The notes under the pieces were generated by a model. It searched no databases. It had not been told where the DNA came from and saw nothing but the letters and a program-made list of their open reading frames with translations. The translations under genes and the position numbers were made by a program. A stretch of DNA of 64,000 bases. Source: Pseudoalteromonas lipolytica. Lineage in GTDB: Bacteria; Pseudomonadota; Gammaproteobacteria; Enterobacterales; Alteromonadaceae. Of the stretch, positions 6,982 through 16,811 are shown piece by piece. The stretch spans positions 1 through 64,000 of the forward strand of contig NZ_LJTC01000013.1 in the NCBI RefSeq assembly GCF_001306915.1. Direction: 5' to 3'. Numbering within the stretch: position 1 is the stretch's first letter; the number at the start of each line of letters is the position of its first letter.

Positions 6982-7788
6982 ATGAGCGCTGAACAACACA
7001 CTTCTGACTCTACCCCAAGCCAGCTTCAACTATTTTTACTGGCACTTAGTTTTTTAACGCGTATACCCGTTAAGTTAAACTTTGCAGTATCGAGTCAGGC
7101 ACTCAATCAGGCCAGCCGCTATTTTGCATTGGTCGGTGTGATATTAGGTGTACTTTTAGCGCTGAGCTTTTTGCTGCTAAGTTGGTTATTCCCTGCAGCC
7201 ATTGCAGTTGCCTTAGTTATGGCGTTTAGCTTGATAATTACAGGGGCATTTCATGAAGATGGCCTTGCAGATGTCTGGGATGGCTTTGGTGGTGGTTGGC
7301 ACGTTGCAGATAAGCTGAGCATTATGAAAGATAGTCGCTTAGGTACCTATGGTGCTGCGGCGCTTGTGATGGCCTTATTAATTAAGTACCAAACACTCGT
7401 CGCACTTAGTGAAGTAACCAGTACTGTGATTATTGCACTTGTTTTAGGGCAAAGCTTAAGTCGGGTTGTAGCAACAAGTTTAATTGCAGACATGGACTAT
7501 GTAAGTCAGGACGCCACATCTAAAGTAAAACCCATTGCGATGCATTTAAGCACGCAGAGTTATCAAATACTGCTAGCAACTGGCGGTGCGGTGTTAGCAA
7601 TTGCATGGTTGTTTTTTGGCTTCACTCTAGGGCAATTATTAATACTCATCAGTGTGCTTTGTGTTACTCGCTTACTATTAAAGCGCTGGTTTGAAAAACA
7701 GTTATCTGGCTACACCGGCGATTGCTTAGGGGCAGCCCAGCAAGTATCTGAGCTTGTTACTTACCTTTGCTTGGTGAGTTTATTATGA
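6982..7788 (+). CDS. cobS: adenosylcobinamide-GDP ribazoletransferase
   Basis: CobS is an integral membrane enzyme that joins adenosylcobinamide-GDP to alpha-ribazole (or its phosphate) to finish cobalamin. The 268-residue form starts at ATG 6982, just after the cobT stop. It has the typical N-terminal SFLTRIPV, the metal-binding FHEDGLADVWDGFGGG, MKDSRLGTYG, and several hydrophobic helices. The frame extends upstream into cobT, but family alignment supports 6982. Its stop shares ATGA with the cobU start. Confidence 0.95.
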   Translation: MSAEQHTSDSTPSQLQLFLLALSFLTRIPVKLNFAVSSQALNQASRYFALVGVILGVLLALSFLLLSWLFPAAIAVALVMAFSLIITGAFHEDGLADVWDGFGGGWHVADKLSIMKDSRLGTYGAAALVMALLIKYQTLVALSEVTSTVIIALVLGQSLSRVVATSLIADMDYVSQDATSKVKPIAMHLSTQSYQILLATGGAVLAIAWLFFGFTLGQLLILISVLCVTRLLLKRWFEKQLSGYTGDCLGAAQQVSELVTYLCLVSLL

Positions 7789-8312
7789 GCCAACAACATA
7801 CTTTAATTTTAGGCGGTGCTCGCAGCGGTAAAAGCCGTTTTGCTGAGCAGCTGGCAACAGATTCAAACAAGCCGCTTATCTATATTGCCACAGCCAATGC
7901 GGGTGATGAAGAAATGACAGCCCGAATTAATAGGCATCAAGCAGAGCGCGCTAAGCATTGGCAGCTTGTCGAAGAGCCTTTGTATTTGGCTAAAGCACTA
8001 CAACAATATAGCCATGCTGAAAACTGTATTTTAGTGGACTGTTTAACCCTATGGTTGAGTAATTGCTTATGCCAGCAGGGTGAAGCATTTTGGCTTGAGC
8101 AAAAAGCGGCCTTACTCGATGTGCTATCGCAATTGCCGGGTGAGGTGATTTTTGTCAGCAATGAAGTGGGTCATGGTATTGTGCCGCTCGGTGAATTAAG
8201 CCGTCAGTTTGTTGATCATTCAGGTTGGTTACATCAAGCCTTAGCACAGCAAGTTGCACGTGTTGAGTTTGTGATTGCAGGTCTTGCACAAACCTTAAAA
8301 AGAGAACAATGA
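7785..8312 (+). CDS. cobU: adenosylcobinamide kinase / adenosylcobinamide-phosphate guanylyltransferase
   Basis: This bifunctional enzyme phosphorylates adenosylcobinamide and transfers GMP to it. The 175-residue protein has the P-loop [18 protein letters not shown], then [20 protein letters not shown] with the histidine region used as guanylylation site. It also has [11 protein letters not shown] and [11 protein letters not shown], the usual CobU/CobP set. ATG at 7785 overlaps the cobS stop, and its own stop overlaps the cobQ start. The gene is often called cobP in other bacteria. Confidence 0.95.
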   Translation: MSQQHTLILGGARSGKSRFAEQLATDSNKPLIYIATANAGDEEMTARINRHQAERAKHWQLVEEPLYLAKALQQYSHAENCILVDCLTLWLSNCLCQQGEAFWLEQKAALLDVLSQLPGEVIFVSNEVGHGIVPLGELSRQFVDHSGWLHQALAQQVARVEFVIAGLAQTLKREQ

Positions 8313-9796
8313 TGAAAACATTAATGGTGCAAGGCACGACCTCAGATGCAGGTAAAAGTACTCTTGTAGCAGCACTTTGCCGGATCTTTGCTAATCGAGG
8401 CATTAAGGTTGCGCCTTTTAAGCCACAAAATATGGCGTTAAATAGCGCCGTAACCGAAGGTGGTGGCGAAATAGGTCGCGCACAAGCTTTGCAAGCAGTA
8501 GCGGCAAAAGTCCCCGCAGAAGTCGATTTTAACCCTATCTTATTAAAACCTAACAGCGATACCGGGGCGCAGGTAATCGTTCATGGTAAAGCGCTGTCGA
8601 ATATGGAAGCGGGCAGTTATCACGACTACAAAAAAGTGGCGATGGATGCAGTTCTTACTTCGCAGCAGCGTTTAAGTGAACGTTTTGAATTACTGGTTGT
8701 TGAAGGTGCAGGGAGCCCAGCAGAAATTAACCTGCGTGAAAACGACATTGCTAATATGGGTTACGCTGAGGCGGTTGATTGCCCGGTGATCATCATTGCC
8801 GATATCGATAAAGGCGGCGTGTTTGCTCATTTAGTCGGAACGTTAGCCTTGTTGTCTGAGTCGGAGCAAGCGCGCGTTAAAGGCTTTGTGATTAACCGTT
8901 TTCGTGGTGATATTGCGTTATTGCAAGGAGGCCTTGATTGGTTAGAGCAATACACCAATAAGCCAGTGCTTGGGGTGTTACCTTATTTACATGACTTAGC
9001 ACTCGATGCAGAAGATGCCGTTGCTATAACTAATCAGGTAGATAAACCGCAATTACGCATAGCCGTGTTGCTACTTCCTCATATTAGTAATCACACAGAC
9101 TTCGATGCACTGCGATTACAACCAGAAATTGATTTACAGTATGTACGTCATACCCAGGCTATTCCAAGTGTTGATCTGATTATTATTCCGGGCAGTAAAA
9201 ATGTACTGAGCGATTTAGCGTTTTTAAAAAATGAAGGTTGGCATAAACAAATAACACGTCATTTACGCTATGGCGGTAAAGTGCTGGGAGTATGTGGTGG
9301 GCTGCAGATGCTAGGCAACTACCTTGCTGATCCACATGCAGTGGAGTCTAATTTAGGCAGCGCTGAAGGACTCGGACTTGCTGACTTTGAAACGCAATTA
9401 GGGCAACAAAAAGTACTAAGCCAAGTCTCTGGCATTCTTCATTTAAACAATCGCGATAAAGCAATTTCAGGTTATGAAATTCACGCCGGGATTAGTCAAG
9501 GGCCGGCACTTGATAAGCCATTTTTGAGTTTTAATGAACACCCAAGTGGATTCAAAGTAGATGGTTTTATTAGTGATGATAACCAAGTAGCAGGTACTTA
9601 CTTACATGGCTTGTTCGATACCCCTGAAGGCGTATCTGAGCTAATAACTTGGCTTGCACCAAATAGCCAAATTAAGCCGATTGATATTAACTTAAACCGT
9701 GAACAGCAGTTAAACCGTTTAGCTAGTGTAGTAGCAGAGAATCTCGATATTGAACAAATCATCAATATTTATGAGAACTTCAATTTAGAGACATAA
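8309..9796 (+). CDS. cobQ: adenosylcobyric acid synthase (glutamine-hydrolysing)
   Basis: CobQ/CbiP amidates the b, d, e and g side chains of adenosylcobyrinate a,c-diamide. The 495-residue protein has an N-terminal dethiobiotin-synthetase-like ATPase domain ([29 protein letters not shown]). Its C-terminal glutaminase domain has the nucleophile in VCGGLQMLG and the histidine in GTYLHGLFD. Two ATG codons in tandem (8309, 8312) leave the start uncertain by one residue. Its substrate comes from corrin-ring genes or import of early intermediates, and no ring-synthesis gene is seen in this window. Confidence 0.95.
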   Translation: MMKTLMVQGTTSDAGKSTLVAALCRIFANRGIKVAPFKPQNMALNSAVTEGGGEIGRAQALQAVAAKVPAEVDFNPILLKPNSDTGAQVIVHGKALSNMEAGSYHDYKKVAMDAVLTSQQRLSERFELLVVEGAGSPAEINLRENDIANMGYAEAVDCPVIIIADIDKGGVFAHLVGTLALLSESEQARVKGFVINRFRGDIALLQGGLDWLEQYTNKPVLGVLPYLHDLALDAEDAVAITNQVDKPQLRIAVLLLPHISNHTDFDALRLQPEIDLQYVRHTQAIPSVDLIIIPGSKNVLSDLAFLKNEGWHKQITRHLRYGGKVLGVCGGLQMLGNYLADPHAVESNLGSAEGLGLADFETQLGQQKVLSQVSGILHLNNRDKAISGYEIHAGISQGPALDKPFLSFNEHPSGFKVDGFISDDNQVAGTYLHGLFDTPEGVSELITWLAPNSQIKPIDINLNREQQLNRLASVVAENLDIEQIINIYENFNLET

Positions 9797-9805
9797 GGAA
9801 CAACA

Positions 9806-10405
9806 ATGAGCGAACAGAATCAAGATAAGCACCAACAACGCCAGCAAAAAGTAAAACAAAAAGTCGACGAACGGATTGCTGCTGCACAAAAAGAGCAGGG
9901 TATTTTTCAGGTTATAACTGGCAACGGTAAAGGGAAATCGACTTCTGGGTTTGGTACTGTTGCACGTGCGGTAGGTCACGGAATGAAAGCAGCTGTATGT
10001 CAGTTTATTAAAGGCACATGGGAGTGTGGTGAGCGTAACCTACTCGAAAAAGCGGGGGTTGAATTTGTTATTATGAACACCGGTTTTACTTGGGAAACAC
10101 AAAACAAAGAGTCAGATACCGTTGCTGCGCAAGTGACATGGCAAGAAGCAAAAAGAATGCTGAAGGATGAGTCAATTAACCTCGTTATGCTAGATGAAAT
10201 AACCTATATGATCACCTACGGCTATATTGATTTAGACGACGTGCTGGAGGCAGTTAGCTCTCGCCCTGCTATGCAATCGGTGATTATTACAGGTCGTGGT
10301 GCGCACCGAAAACTAACCGACTTAGCTGATACAGTCAGTGAAGTCAGAAACGTAAAACACGCTTTTGATGCAGGAATAAAAGCACAAAAAGGGTTCGATT
10401 ATTAA
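9806..10405 (+). CDS. cobO: cob(I)yrinic acid a,c-diamide adenosyltransferase
   Basis: This is a CobA/BtuR-type corrinoid adenosyltransferase (199 residues) that attaches the 5'-deoxyadenosyl group to cob(I)alamin or precursors. The glycine-rich ATP loop GNGKGKSTSGFGTVARAVGHG lies near residue 40. The family motifs QFIKGTWECGER and LDEITYMITYGYI follow. The N-terminus is glutamine- and lysine-rich and probably flexible. It lies 9 bases after cobQ with AAGGAA before the ATG, and one base before btuF. Confidence 0.95.
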   Translation: MSEQNQDKHQQRQQKVKQKVDERIAAAQKEQGIFQVITGNGKGKSTSGFGTVARAVGHGMKAAVCQFIKGTWECGERNLLEKAGVEFVIMNTGFTWETQNKESDTVAAQVTWQEAKRMLKDESINLVMLDEITYMITYGYIDLDDVLEAVSSRPAMQSVIITGRGAHRKLTDLADTVSEVRNVKHAFDAGIKAQKGFDY

Positions 10406-10406
10406 C

Positions 10407-11264
10407 ATGAGAACCATCAAGTTTGCACTCGTAAGTGTTTTATTTTATTTACCAACATTGGCTCAGGCTAATGAAATAAAAGAGCCTCAACGTATTGTTG
10501 CCTTAGCCCCACATATCGTTGAAAACCTGTTTGCGATTGGTGCTGGAGAGCGCATTGTGGGTACTGTTGACTATGCAGACTTTCCTCAGCAAGCGAATGA
10601 TATCGAACGGGTAGGTGGCTATTACGGGATTAACATGGAAAAACTGTTGTCGTTAAAACCAGACCTAGTTCTGGCTTGGAAAACGGGTAACAAAGCCGAA
10701 GATCTCGCTTACATTGAAAAGTTAGGTATTCCGGTAGCGTACAGCAATCCAAATCAGGTTGATAATGTGGCAGATGAACTACGTAAACTAGGCACGCTTA
10801 CGCATTTGCAAACCAAGGCAAATAAAGTAGCCAAACAGTTTGAAACTAAACTCAATGCTATTCGCAGAGCGCAAGAAGGCAAACCGAAAGTGTCGGTGTT
10901 TTATCAATTATGGCCTGAGCCAATGATGACAGTTGGCGGAAATACTTGGATCAATCAGCTATTAACTATTTGTCATGCGGATAATGTGTTTGCTAATAGT
11001 GATACAGACTACCCGCGCATTAGTATTGAAAATGTATTGGTTGCCAATCCAGAGGTCGTGATTATTCCAGATGAAAAATCAAAAAAGCCTCAGCCTAAAA
11101 TTGATTGGCGACAATGGCCTGAATTGCCAGCAGTGCAACATAACCAGTTTATTAGTGTAAACGCAGACTTATTGCACCGTTTTACAATCCGTATGCTTGA
11201 TGGTTTGACCGACATGTGTGGTAAAATAGACGTTTCTCGTCAGCAAATACAGGCTTCAAAATGA
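10407..11264 (+). CDS. btuF: periplasmic cobalamin-binding protein
   Basis: This substrate-binding protein of the B12 importer is 285 residues. A signal peptide (residues about 1-21, ending LAQA) is followed by a type III periplasmic binding fold starting [24 protein letters not shown]. The [12 protein letters not shown] segment and the [13 protein letters not shown] segment in the second lobe are typical of BtuF. There is no lipobox, so it should be soluble. It would deliver corrinoids to BtuCD encoded at the operon start. Its stop overlaps the ung start (ATGA). Confidence 0.9.
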   Translation: MRTIKFALVSVLFYLPTLAQANEIKEPQRIVALAPHIVENLFAIGAGERIVGTVDYADFPQQANDIERVGGYYGINMEKLLSLKPDLVLAWKTGNKAEDLAYIEKLGIPVAYSNPNQVDNVADELRKLGTLTHLQTKANKVAKQFETKLNAIRRAQEGKPKVSVFYQLWPEPMMTVGGNTWINQLLTICHADNVFANSDTDYPRISIENVLVANPEVVIIPDEKSKKPQPKIDWRQWPELPAVQHNQFISVNADLLHRFTIRMLDGLTDMCGKIDVSRQQIQASK

Positions 11265-11953
11265 ACGATTGGCAAACATTTCTAGATACTGAGCTTGCTA
11301 AGCCCTACATGCAAGAAACCTTACAATATGTGGCCGATAGACGCGCAGCAGGCGTTACCGTTTATCCCAAAGACGAACAGGTATTCTCAGCTTTTGATGC
11401 TACCCCTTTGAATGAAGTTAAGGTGGTTATTTTAGGGCAAGATCCTTACCACGGAGAAGGGCAAGCCCATGGCTTGTGCTTTTCGGTATTACCAGAAGTT
11501 AAAAAGCTGCCCCCGTCTTTGAAAAATATGTACAAAGAGTTGGCTACTGATATAGAAGGTTTTGAGATACCTCATCATGGCTATTTGCAAAGCTGGGCCG
11601 AACAAGGCGTGTTCTTACTCAACACAGTATTAACGGTTGAGCAAGGGCAAGCTCATTCTCATAAGCATCTTGGCTGGGAAAAGTTTACTGATGCAGTAAT
11701 TGCGCTTATCAATCAGCACTGTGACGGTGTGGTGTTTGTGTTATGGGGCGCACATGCTCAGAAAAAAGGTAAACACATTGATACCTCGCGTCATCATGTG
11801 ATCCAAGGCCCGCATCCATCACCGCTTTCTGCACATCGTGGCTTTTTTGGTTGTCAGCATTTTTCAAAGACAAACCAGCTGCTTACTGATCAAAATAAAG
11901 CACCAGTAAATTGGTCTTTGCCGCAAATGCAAAAGGCCCTTGCGGGCCTTTAA
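11261..11953 (+). CDS. ung: uracil-DNA glycosylase, family 1
   Basis: Ung removes uracil from DNA to start base excision repair. The 230-residue protein has the catalytic water-activating motif [27 protein letters not shown] and the minor-groove loop [14 protein letters not shown]. All are canonical. The gene overlaps btuF by 4 bp, so it is the last and translationally coupled cistron of the B12 operon, although it has no role in B12 metabolism. A private promoter inside btuF cannot be excluded. Its last codons form the arms of a terminator hairpin. Confidence 0.96.
   Translation: MNDWQTFLDTELAKPYMQETLQYVADRRAAGVTVYPKDEQVFSAFDATPLNEVKVVILGQDPYHGEGQAHGLCFSVLPEVKKLPPSLKNMYKELATDIEGFEIPHHGYLQSWAEQGVFLLNTVLTVEQGQAHSHKHLGWEKFTDAVIALINQHCDGVVFVLWGAHAQKKGKHIDTSRHHVIQGPHPSPLSAHRGFFGCQHFSKTNQLLTDQNKAPVNWSLPQMQKALAGL
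11932..11953. terminator. terminator hairpin built into the end of ung
   Basis: AAAGGCCC and GGGCCTTT, separated by TTGC, form a strong stem that covers the last seven codons and stop of ung. Stop codons of ung (plus) and the DUF3545 gene (minus) are adjacent at 11951-11956. The same hairpin could therefore end transcripts from both sides, but the T tract is short on the plus strand. Confidence 0.7.
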
Positions 11954-12142
11954 TTAAAAGTCTAATTCATCAAGCTCAACGCTGTCTGTGAAATAGTCTA
12001 ACTCCTGTAGTTCTTTGCGAAGTCTATGCTTGTCTTTCAACGCTTCGATTTCGCGCCATTTTCTCTTTTTATTTTTTGTAGAGGTCTTTTTTGTTGTACT
12101 AGGACCTTCTAATATTTCTAAAATATCGTCTAGGCTATCCAT
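11954..12142 (-). CDS. DUF3545 family small protein
   Basis: This is a 62-residue, highly charged protein with no membrane segment. The core KKRKWREIEALKDKHRLRKELQELD is the signature of DUF3545, a short family found in marine gammaproteobacteria whose role is unknown. The ends are acidic (SLDDILEILEG; SVELDELDF). It is probably helical and might bind nucleic acid or a protein partner, but nothing here shows that. It converges on ung. Confidence 0.85.
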   Translation of the reverse strand: MDSLDDILEILEGPSTTKKTSTKNKKRKWREIEALKDKHRLRKELQELDYFTDSVELDELDF

Positions 12143-12283
12143 GAACTTCTCCTATTGATTTTTTGAACCTCGGAAATACCTATACCACAGGCTGCTCAAA
12201 AATAGAATAAAAAAGTGACAATACTGTTACAGAACTGTGATTGATAGATGAATAGATCAAAGAAGGTGGTTTTTTAGAAACAA

Positions 12284-12309
12284 AAACGCCACCTAGCGGT
12301 GGCGTTTTA
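12284..12309 (-). terminator. terminator after tal
   Basis: AAACGCCACC / GGTGGCGTTT with a TAGC loop, flanked by A and T runs, lies just past the tal stop on the minus strand. The A/T flanks would let it act in both directions. Confidence 0.85.
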
Positions 12310-12328
12310 AAAAATACTGTAATCTAAA

Positions 12329-13279
12329 TTACATTGCTTTAAAGCGTGCTTCTAATTCAAGCTGTGCTTGAGCAAAAGAACGAATACCCTCAGCAAGTTT
12401 TTCTGTTGCCATAGCATCTTGGTTATGTAACCAGCGGAACTGGCCTTCAGTTAGTGGTGCTGGTTTTTCTTCAACAGTAAAGTCGCTCTCTAGTAGGTAC
12501 TCTTGTGCATCCGTTAATTGGCCTAACTCTTCTAAAAGAGCAGGGCTAATCGTTAACTTATCACAGCCAGTAAGTGCGATGATCTCGCCTGTGTTACGGA
12601 AGCTTGCGCCCATAACAACCGTTTTGTAATCGTGGCGTTTGTAAAATTCGTAAATGCTACGTACAGATTGCACACCTGGATCGTTTAGCGGATCTGTTGG
12701 TTTTTCCATGCCGTTAGCAACGTGCCAGTCTAAGATACGGCCAACGAATGGTGAAATTAAAAATACGTTCGCATCGGCACATGCGCGAGCTTGTGCTTCA
12801 GAGAATAACAGCGTTAAGTTACACTTAGTGCCTTCTTTTTCAAGCTGTTCTGCAGCTTTGATGCCTTCCCAAGTTGATGCAACTTTGATTAGGATTTTAT
12901 CTTTGCTAACGCCTTCTTTTTCGTAAAGGCTCAGTAACGTATGTGCTTTGTCGATAGTCGCTTGGGTATCAAATGATAAACGTGCGTCTACCTCTGTAGA
13001 GATATAGCCCGGTACGATTTCGCTAATTTCTTTACCAATTAATACAGCAAAGTAATCACATGCTAACTCAAGTTGTTTAGCTGCATCTTGCTCGGTTTCT
13101 TTGGCATATTGCCACGCTTTATCTAAATAAGGCTTATACGCTTCAATTTCACTGGCTTTTAAAAGTAGAGATGGGTTTGTTGTTGCATCTTCTGGTTGGT
13201 GCTTTTTGATAGCTTCAATATCACCTGTATCTGCAACAATAGATGAATGCTGTTTAAGCCTTTGTAGTGCTGAAGTCAT
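12329..13279 (-). CDS. tal: transaldolase
   Basis: Transaldolase of the non-oxidative pentose phosphate pathway moves a dihydroxyacetone unit between sedoheptulose 7-phosphate and glyceraldehyde 3-phosphate. The 316-residue length is that of the TalA/TalB class. [12 protein letters not shown] near the N-terminus and [22 protein letters not shown], containing the Schiff-base lysine, are diagnostic. The [11 protein letters not shown] segment binds phosphate. It is a single gene with its own terminator, with about 220 bp of AT-rich DNA upstream. Confidence 0.97.
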   Translation of the reverse strand: MTSALQRLKQHSSIVADTGDIEAIKKHQPEDATTNPSLLLKASEIEAYKPYLDKAWQYAKETEQDAAKQLELACDYFAVLIGKEISEIVPGYISTEVDARLSFDTQATIDKAHTLLSLYEKEGVSKDKILIKVASTWEGIKAAEQLEKEGTKCNLTLLFSEAQARACADANVFLISPFVGRILDWHVANGMEKPTDPLNDPGVQSVRSIYEFYKRHDYKTVVMGASFRNTGEIIALTGCDKLTISPALLEELGQLTDAQEYLLESDFTVEEKPAPLTEGQFRWLHNQDAMATEKLAEGIRSFAQAQLELEARFKAM

Positions 13280-13501
13280 TTGCTTTCCTCATTCCAAGCA
13301 AGTTAAAAGAAAATCCATTATAGCGGCCTTTATGCTGCAACACTATGACAGTGTTTAATAGGTCAAATGTCCTTAATACAGAAAACTAGAACATTATGTA
13401 TGAAAAGAACAGCGGATAAAGGCAGGACGAAACAAAACGTGCATTTTGATTCAATTAATGTTGAAATTGACATCAAACAAATTACAAGTCAATAGCTAAG
13501 T

Positions 13502-14281
13502 ATGATCACTGTTATTTCACCTGCAAAAAATTTAGATTACGAAACACCAGCCACGACCGATAAATTCACTCAACCTGAATTACTCGAGCACAGCGAAGAG
13601 TTAATGTCAGTTTGCCGTGATTTAACACCAGCGCAAATTGGTAGCCTAATGAAAATCAGCGATAAACTAGCTGGTTTGAATGCGGCACGTTTCGCCGAGT
13701 GGTCACAGCCATTTACGCAAGACAATGCAAAACAAGCCGTGCTAGCCTTTAATGGTGATGTATACGGTGGCTTAGATGCGCAAACTCTAAGCGATGCTGA
13801 TTTTGATTACGCACAGTCGCACTTACGTATTTTGTCTGGTCTTTATGGTGTGCTTAAACCATTAGATTTAATGCAAGCTTACCGCCTTGAAATGGGTACT
13901 AAGTTAGAAAACCCACGCGGTAAAAACTTATATGAGTTTTGGGGCAGTGTTATCGCCGAAAAGCTAAATACAGTGCTTGTTGAGCAAGATAGCAAATACT
14001 TGGTAAACCTTGCTTCGAATGAGTATTTTAAAGCGGTTGATAAAAAAGCATTAAATGCACAAATCATCACTCCACATTTTAAAGACTGTAAAAACGGCCA
14101 ATATAAAGTGATCAGCTTTTATGCGAAAAAAGCCCGCGGCATGATGGCACGTTACATCATTGAAAATAAAATCACCCAATTAAGTGATTTAAAAGATTTC
14201 ACCGTTGCAGGTTATTACTTTAGCAGCGATGCTACGGCAAAAGAATTAGAGCCTGTTTTCTTACGGGAAGAGCAGAACTAA
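13502..14281 (+). CDS. yaaA: peroxide stress protein YaaA
   Basis: This is a cytosolic protein of the YaaA/DUF328 family (259 residues). In E. coli it is induced by peroxide and lowers unincorporated iron to limit Fenton damage. The N-terminus [16 protein letters not shown], the [22 protein letters not shown] segment and the C-terminal [16 protein letters not shown] are characteristic. It is monocistronic with a terminator behind it. No OxyR-type site was recognised by eye in the AT-rich region upstream. Confidence 0.95.
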   Translation: MITVISPAKNLDYETPATTDKFTQPELLEHSEELMSVCRDLTPAQIGSLMKISDKLAGLNAARFAEWSQPFTQDNAKQAVLAFNGDVYGGLDAQTLSDADFDYAQSHLRILSGLYGVLKPLDLMQAYRLEMGTKLENPRGKNLYEFWGSVIAEKLNTVLVEQDSKYLVNLASNEYFKAVDKKALNAQIITPHFKDCKNGQYKVISFYAKKARGMMARYIIENKITQLSDLKDFTVAGYYFSSDATAKELEPVFLREEQN

Positions 14282-14305
14282 ACTTTTAGTAAAATGAATT
14301 AAAAC

Positions 14306-14329
14306 AGCCGTGCTAAGCACGGCTTTTTT
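14306..14329 (+). terminator. terminator after yaaA
   Basis: AGCCGTGC / GCACGGCT with a three-base loop is followed by six T residues about 25 bases after the yaaA stop. Confidence 0.9.
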
Positions 14330-14398
14330 GTGCTTGTATGAAACTGGCGCTTATTTTGCAAAACAGCAGTTATGTTTCTTAATGTATCAGGTAGTCGC

Positions 14399-15334
14399 AT
14401 GTTAAAAATACCAACCGTCGGTGAAGCCGAAAAGCTTATAGAAGAAAAGCTCGGTGGCTGGGTTGATATCATCATAAGCCATATCCCTAACTTTATTGTT
14501 GCAGTAATCATTACTATCGTGTTTTCACTGCTGGCACGTATCGTTGGTTCAATGCTTAGAAAGCTATTACGCCGTTCGTTAGAGTCTTCACAAATAGCAG
14601 ACTTAATGTCATCGATAGTAAAAGTCATCGTATTATGTGTAGGCTTATTTGTAGCCCTTGATTTCTTGGGCCTCAGAGGCACGGTCACCTCATTACTAGC
14701 TGGTGCGGGTATCGTAGGCCTCGCTATTGGTTTTGCCTTTCAGGACATGACAGAGAACCTTATAGCGGGTATTGCCATGGGTATTCGCAAACCATTCAAA
14801 ACGGGTGATGTGATTCGCACCGAAAGCGTGTTTGGTACCGTTAAGGCGATTAACCTTAGAAACACCCTCATTGAGAACTTTTATGGGCAACTTATCTTAG
14901 TGCCTAACAAGATTCTATTTAGAAATATACTCAGTAACTACAGCACCTTAGGTGTGCGTCGTATCGAGGTACCAGTAGGTATTTCGTATGCCGATGACCC
15001 CGAGCAAGCCGCTGAGGTGATTGTTAAAAAAATCAATGAGTTTGATTTTGTGATTAAACAAGAAGAAACCGCCGTTTATGCCGAAAGCTTTGGCGATAGC
15101 AGCGTTAACTTACTAGTTTGGTTTTGGATTAAATACCCCGGCGAAGCAGATTTCATGACCGTTCGTCACAAGGCTGTTGTGGCAGTTAGAAACGCCCTAA
15201 GCGAAGCTGATATGACCATCCCATTCCCAATCCGCACGTTAGATTTTGGCATCAAAGGCGGCGAGAAATTAAATGCCATGATAAGCGAAAAACAGCAAGA
15301 TAAAGACGCTGAGGCACCGCAAACCGATAAGTAA
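14399..15334 (+). CDS. mscS: small-conductance mechanosensitive channel, MscS family
   Basis: This inner-membrane channel opens under hypo-osmotic tension. At 311 residues it has the MscS core: three hydrophobic helices, then the pore helix and beta domain LAIGFAFQDMTENLIAGIAMGIRKPFKTGDVI, with the NKILFRNILSNY segment following. The C-terminal cage domain ends in a charged tail. I prefer ATG 14399, with CAGG 8 bases upstream. An upstream in-frame ATG at 14372 would add nine residues and has no clear ribosome site. No terminator was seen after it. Confidence 0.93.
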   Translation: MLKIPTVGEAEKLIEEKLGGWVDIIISHIPNFIVAVIITIVFSLLARIVGSMLRKLLRRSLESSQIADLMSSIVKVIVLCVGLFVALDFLGLRGTVTSLLAGAGIVGLAIGFAFQDMTENLIAGIAMGIRKPFKTGDVIRTESVFGTVKAINLRNTLIENFYGQLILVPNKILFRNILSNYSTLGVRRIEVPVGISYADDPEQAAEVIVKKINEFDFVIKQEETAVYAESFGDSSVNLLVWFWIKYPGEADFMTVRHKAVVAVRNALSEADMTIPFPIRTLDFGIKGGEKLNAMISEKQQDKDAEAPQTDK

Positions 15335-15425
15335 AATTTACTGACTCATCGGCGTGATTTACACAGGGAAGTGTGTTTGAGGTGGAGTTCATTCGCAAAG
15401 AAAGTGATTAGTAATTAAAGTAAAG

Positions 15426-16220
15426 TTATTTGTTATTTCTCATATAATACTCAAACTCCTCTCTACTTATATTAGCTATTGAAAAGTTTGGTATAACTTG
15501 CTTTGTTGCAGGTATAGCTCTCGTTTCCGGAGGGAAATGCCAAATATTAAAGTCATTGTTCGGCATTGTATCGTATGCAAGAGAATCCCAACCTAGAATA
15601 CTTGCCATTTTACTTATAGCTATTTTCTTAGCTAGCTGCATTTGTGCCGAAGGATTAAAAAACAATTGATAACTACTGTTAACTGCGCCAGTTAATATGT
15701 CTACTGTTTGTAAGCCCCAGTGATATTTAGAATCTTCCATTGCAACATGATGTACTTTTGAAGATGTTGGCAGCTTCGCTAACATATGATTTGTTACTAT
15801 CTGCATTACTTCATTTTGTTTTGAATAAGAGCTAGATTTTTGATCTGCAAAAACAGTTATTTTTGCATTTTTCGAACGGCTACTCTCACGGATGAGGAAA
15901 TCATAAGTCGTGTAAAAAGCTGTCTCCTCATTGCTATGCCACTTTCTATATGGTTGCTTATATACTGCTATAGCATGAAATGAAACAGGACTGGTTAATA
16001 TGAATCTCAGTATATCTATACATAAATTTATCTGACCAGCACTTTTCCTAACTTTTTCCCATTTTATTTCACCTTGTAGACCACTTTTATCGTAAATGTC
16101 AGAAATTTTTTGATTGAATTCAGCGAAGTAGTGCTTGGGAATGGCAATTATACCTATCGTGTAGCAGGGACATCCTTTTGAGGTTCCACTTTCATCGGCA
16201 AATGCAAATATTTCATCCAT
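15426..16220 (-). CDS. DUF3800 domain protein
   Basis: This 264-residue soluble protein has acidic motifs typical of DUF3800: FADESGTSKG at the N-terminus, GEIKWEKVRK in the middle, and TVFADQKSSSY followed by HHVAMEDSKYHWGLQTVDILTGAV. The conserved acidic residues resemble an RNase-H-like fold, and nuclease activity has been suggested for the family. Function is unproven. The gene is more AT-rich than its neighbours, stands alone next to a toxin-antitoxin pair and a repeat, and looks acquired. A phage-defence or mobile-element role is possible but not shown. Confidence 0.75.
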   Translation of the reverse strand: MDEIFAFADESGTSKGCPCYTIGIIAIPKHYFAEFNQKISDIYDKSGLQGEIKWEKVRKSAGQINLCIDILRFILTSPVSFHAIAVYKQPYRKWHSNEETAFYTTYDFLIRESSRSKNAKITVFADQKSSSYSKQNEVMQIVTNHMLAKLPTSSKVHHVAMEDSKYHWGLQTVDILTGAVNSSYQLFFNPSAQMQLAKKIAISKMASILGWDSLAYDTMPNNDFNIWHFPPETRAIPATKQVIPNFSIANISREEFEYYMRNNK

Positions 16221-16532
16221 GACTCAAATTCCTTTTGACTCTCAATAATTTGGTTGTTTATAAATTGTACAAATGAATAATAAAAACATTTTTAACAAAT
16301 TAACTAAGGAATTACTACCGGAAAGTTATCTTCGTAGCTGATGTTCGCGCGAAATGAATTTTACGCCTACGGTGAGCCGTATCTGACTTAGCGCTTAAAA
16401 TTTACGGCTTAAAGCTTTTAATTAATGCGGTGGTTTTTGCTCCGCTTCAAGTTTTAGTCCACGATTATTCCCCTAAGCGAGGGGATTATAATTAAAGTAG
16501 ACACCTGTTGCGCAGCACGCTACACTTTAGCA
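16221..16532. other. AT-rich intergenic region with repeat and higBA promoter area
   Basis: This 312-bp stretch has no gene. It holds the divergent upstream regions of the DUF3800 and higB genes, one copy of a 71-bp repeat (16346-16416) and a hairpin CCCCT/AGGGG near 16469-16484. A TATAAT lies at 16487-16492, followed by TAAAGT...ACTTTA half-sites that could be a HigA operator. The operator and promoter are inference. Confidence 0.45.
16346..16416. repeat. 71-bp direct repeat, copy 1
   Basis: Same length and orientation as 17184-17254, with 59 of 71 positions identical by manual alignment. Shared blocks are ACGCCTACGGT, GCTTA, AAATTTACGG and TTAAAGCT. The two copies bracket higBA exactly and leave the DUF3800 gene outside. 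Confidence 0.85.
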
Positions 16533-16811
16533 ATGATCAAGACATTCAAACATAAAGGCTTGAAAAAGTTCTTCGAGACTGGAAGCAAAGCAGGGATTCA
16601 AGCCAAACACGAGCGCCGTTTGAGAATGCAACTAGCCGCTATAGATACCGCTTCGATTATTGAAGATATCGATTTACCTGGGTTTAAGTTGCATCCATTA
16701 AAAGGCAATCGTGATGGTGTTTGGTCAATAACTGTAAATGGTAATTGGCGAGTAACATTTGAATTTAAAGATGGTAACGCCTACATATTAAACTACGAGG
16801 ATTATCACTAA
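16533..16811 (+). CDS. higB: HigB-type mRNA-interferase toxin
   Basis: This 92-residue basic protein of the RelE/ParE superfamily has the HigB pattern: IKTFKHKGLKKFFETG at the N-terminus, then LPGFKLHPLKGNRDGVWSI and VNGNWRVTFEFKDGNAYILNYEDYH. HigB toxins cleave mRNA on the ribosome, and the toxin-first gene order is typical of higBA. The stop overlaps the higA start by one base. It lies between two direct repeats, which suggests a mobile or recombining cassette. Confidence 0.9.
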   Translation: MIKTFKHKGLKKFFETGSKAGIQAKHERRLRMQLAAIDTASIIEDIDLPGFKLHPLKGNRDGVWSITVNGNWRVTFEFKDGNAYILNYEDYH

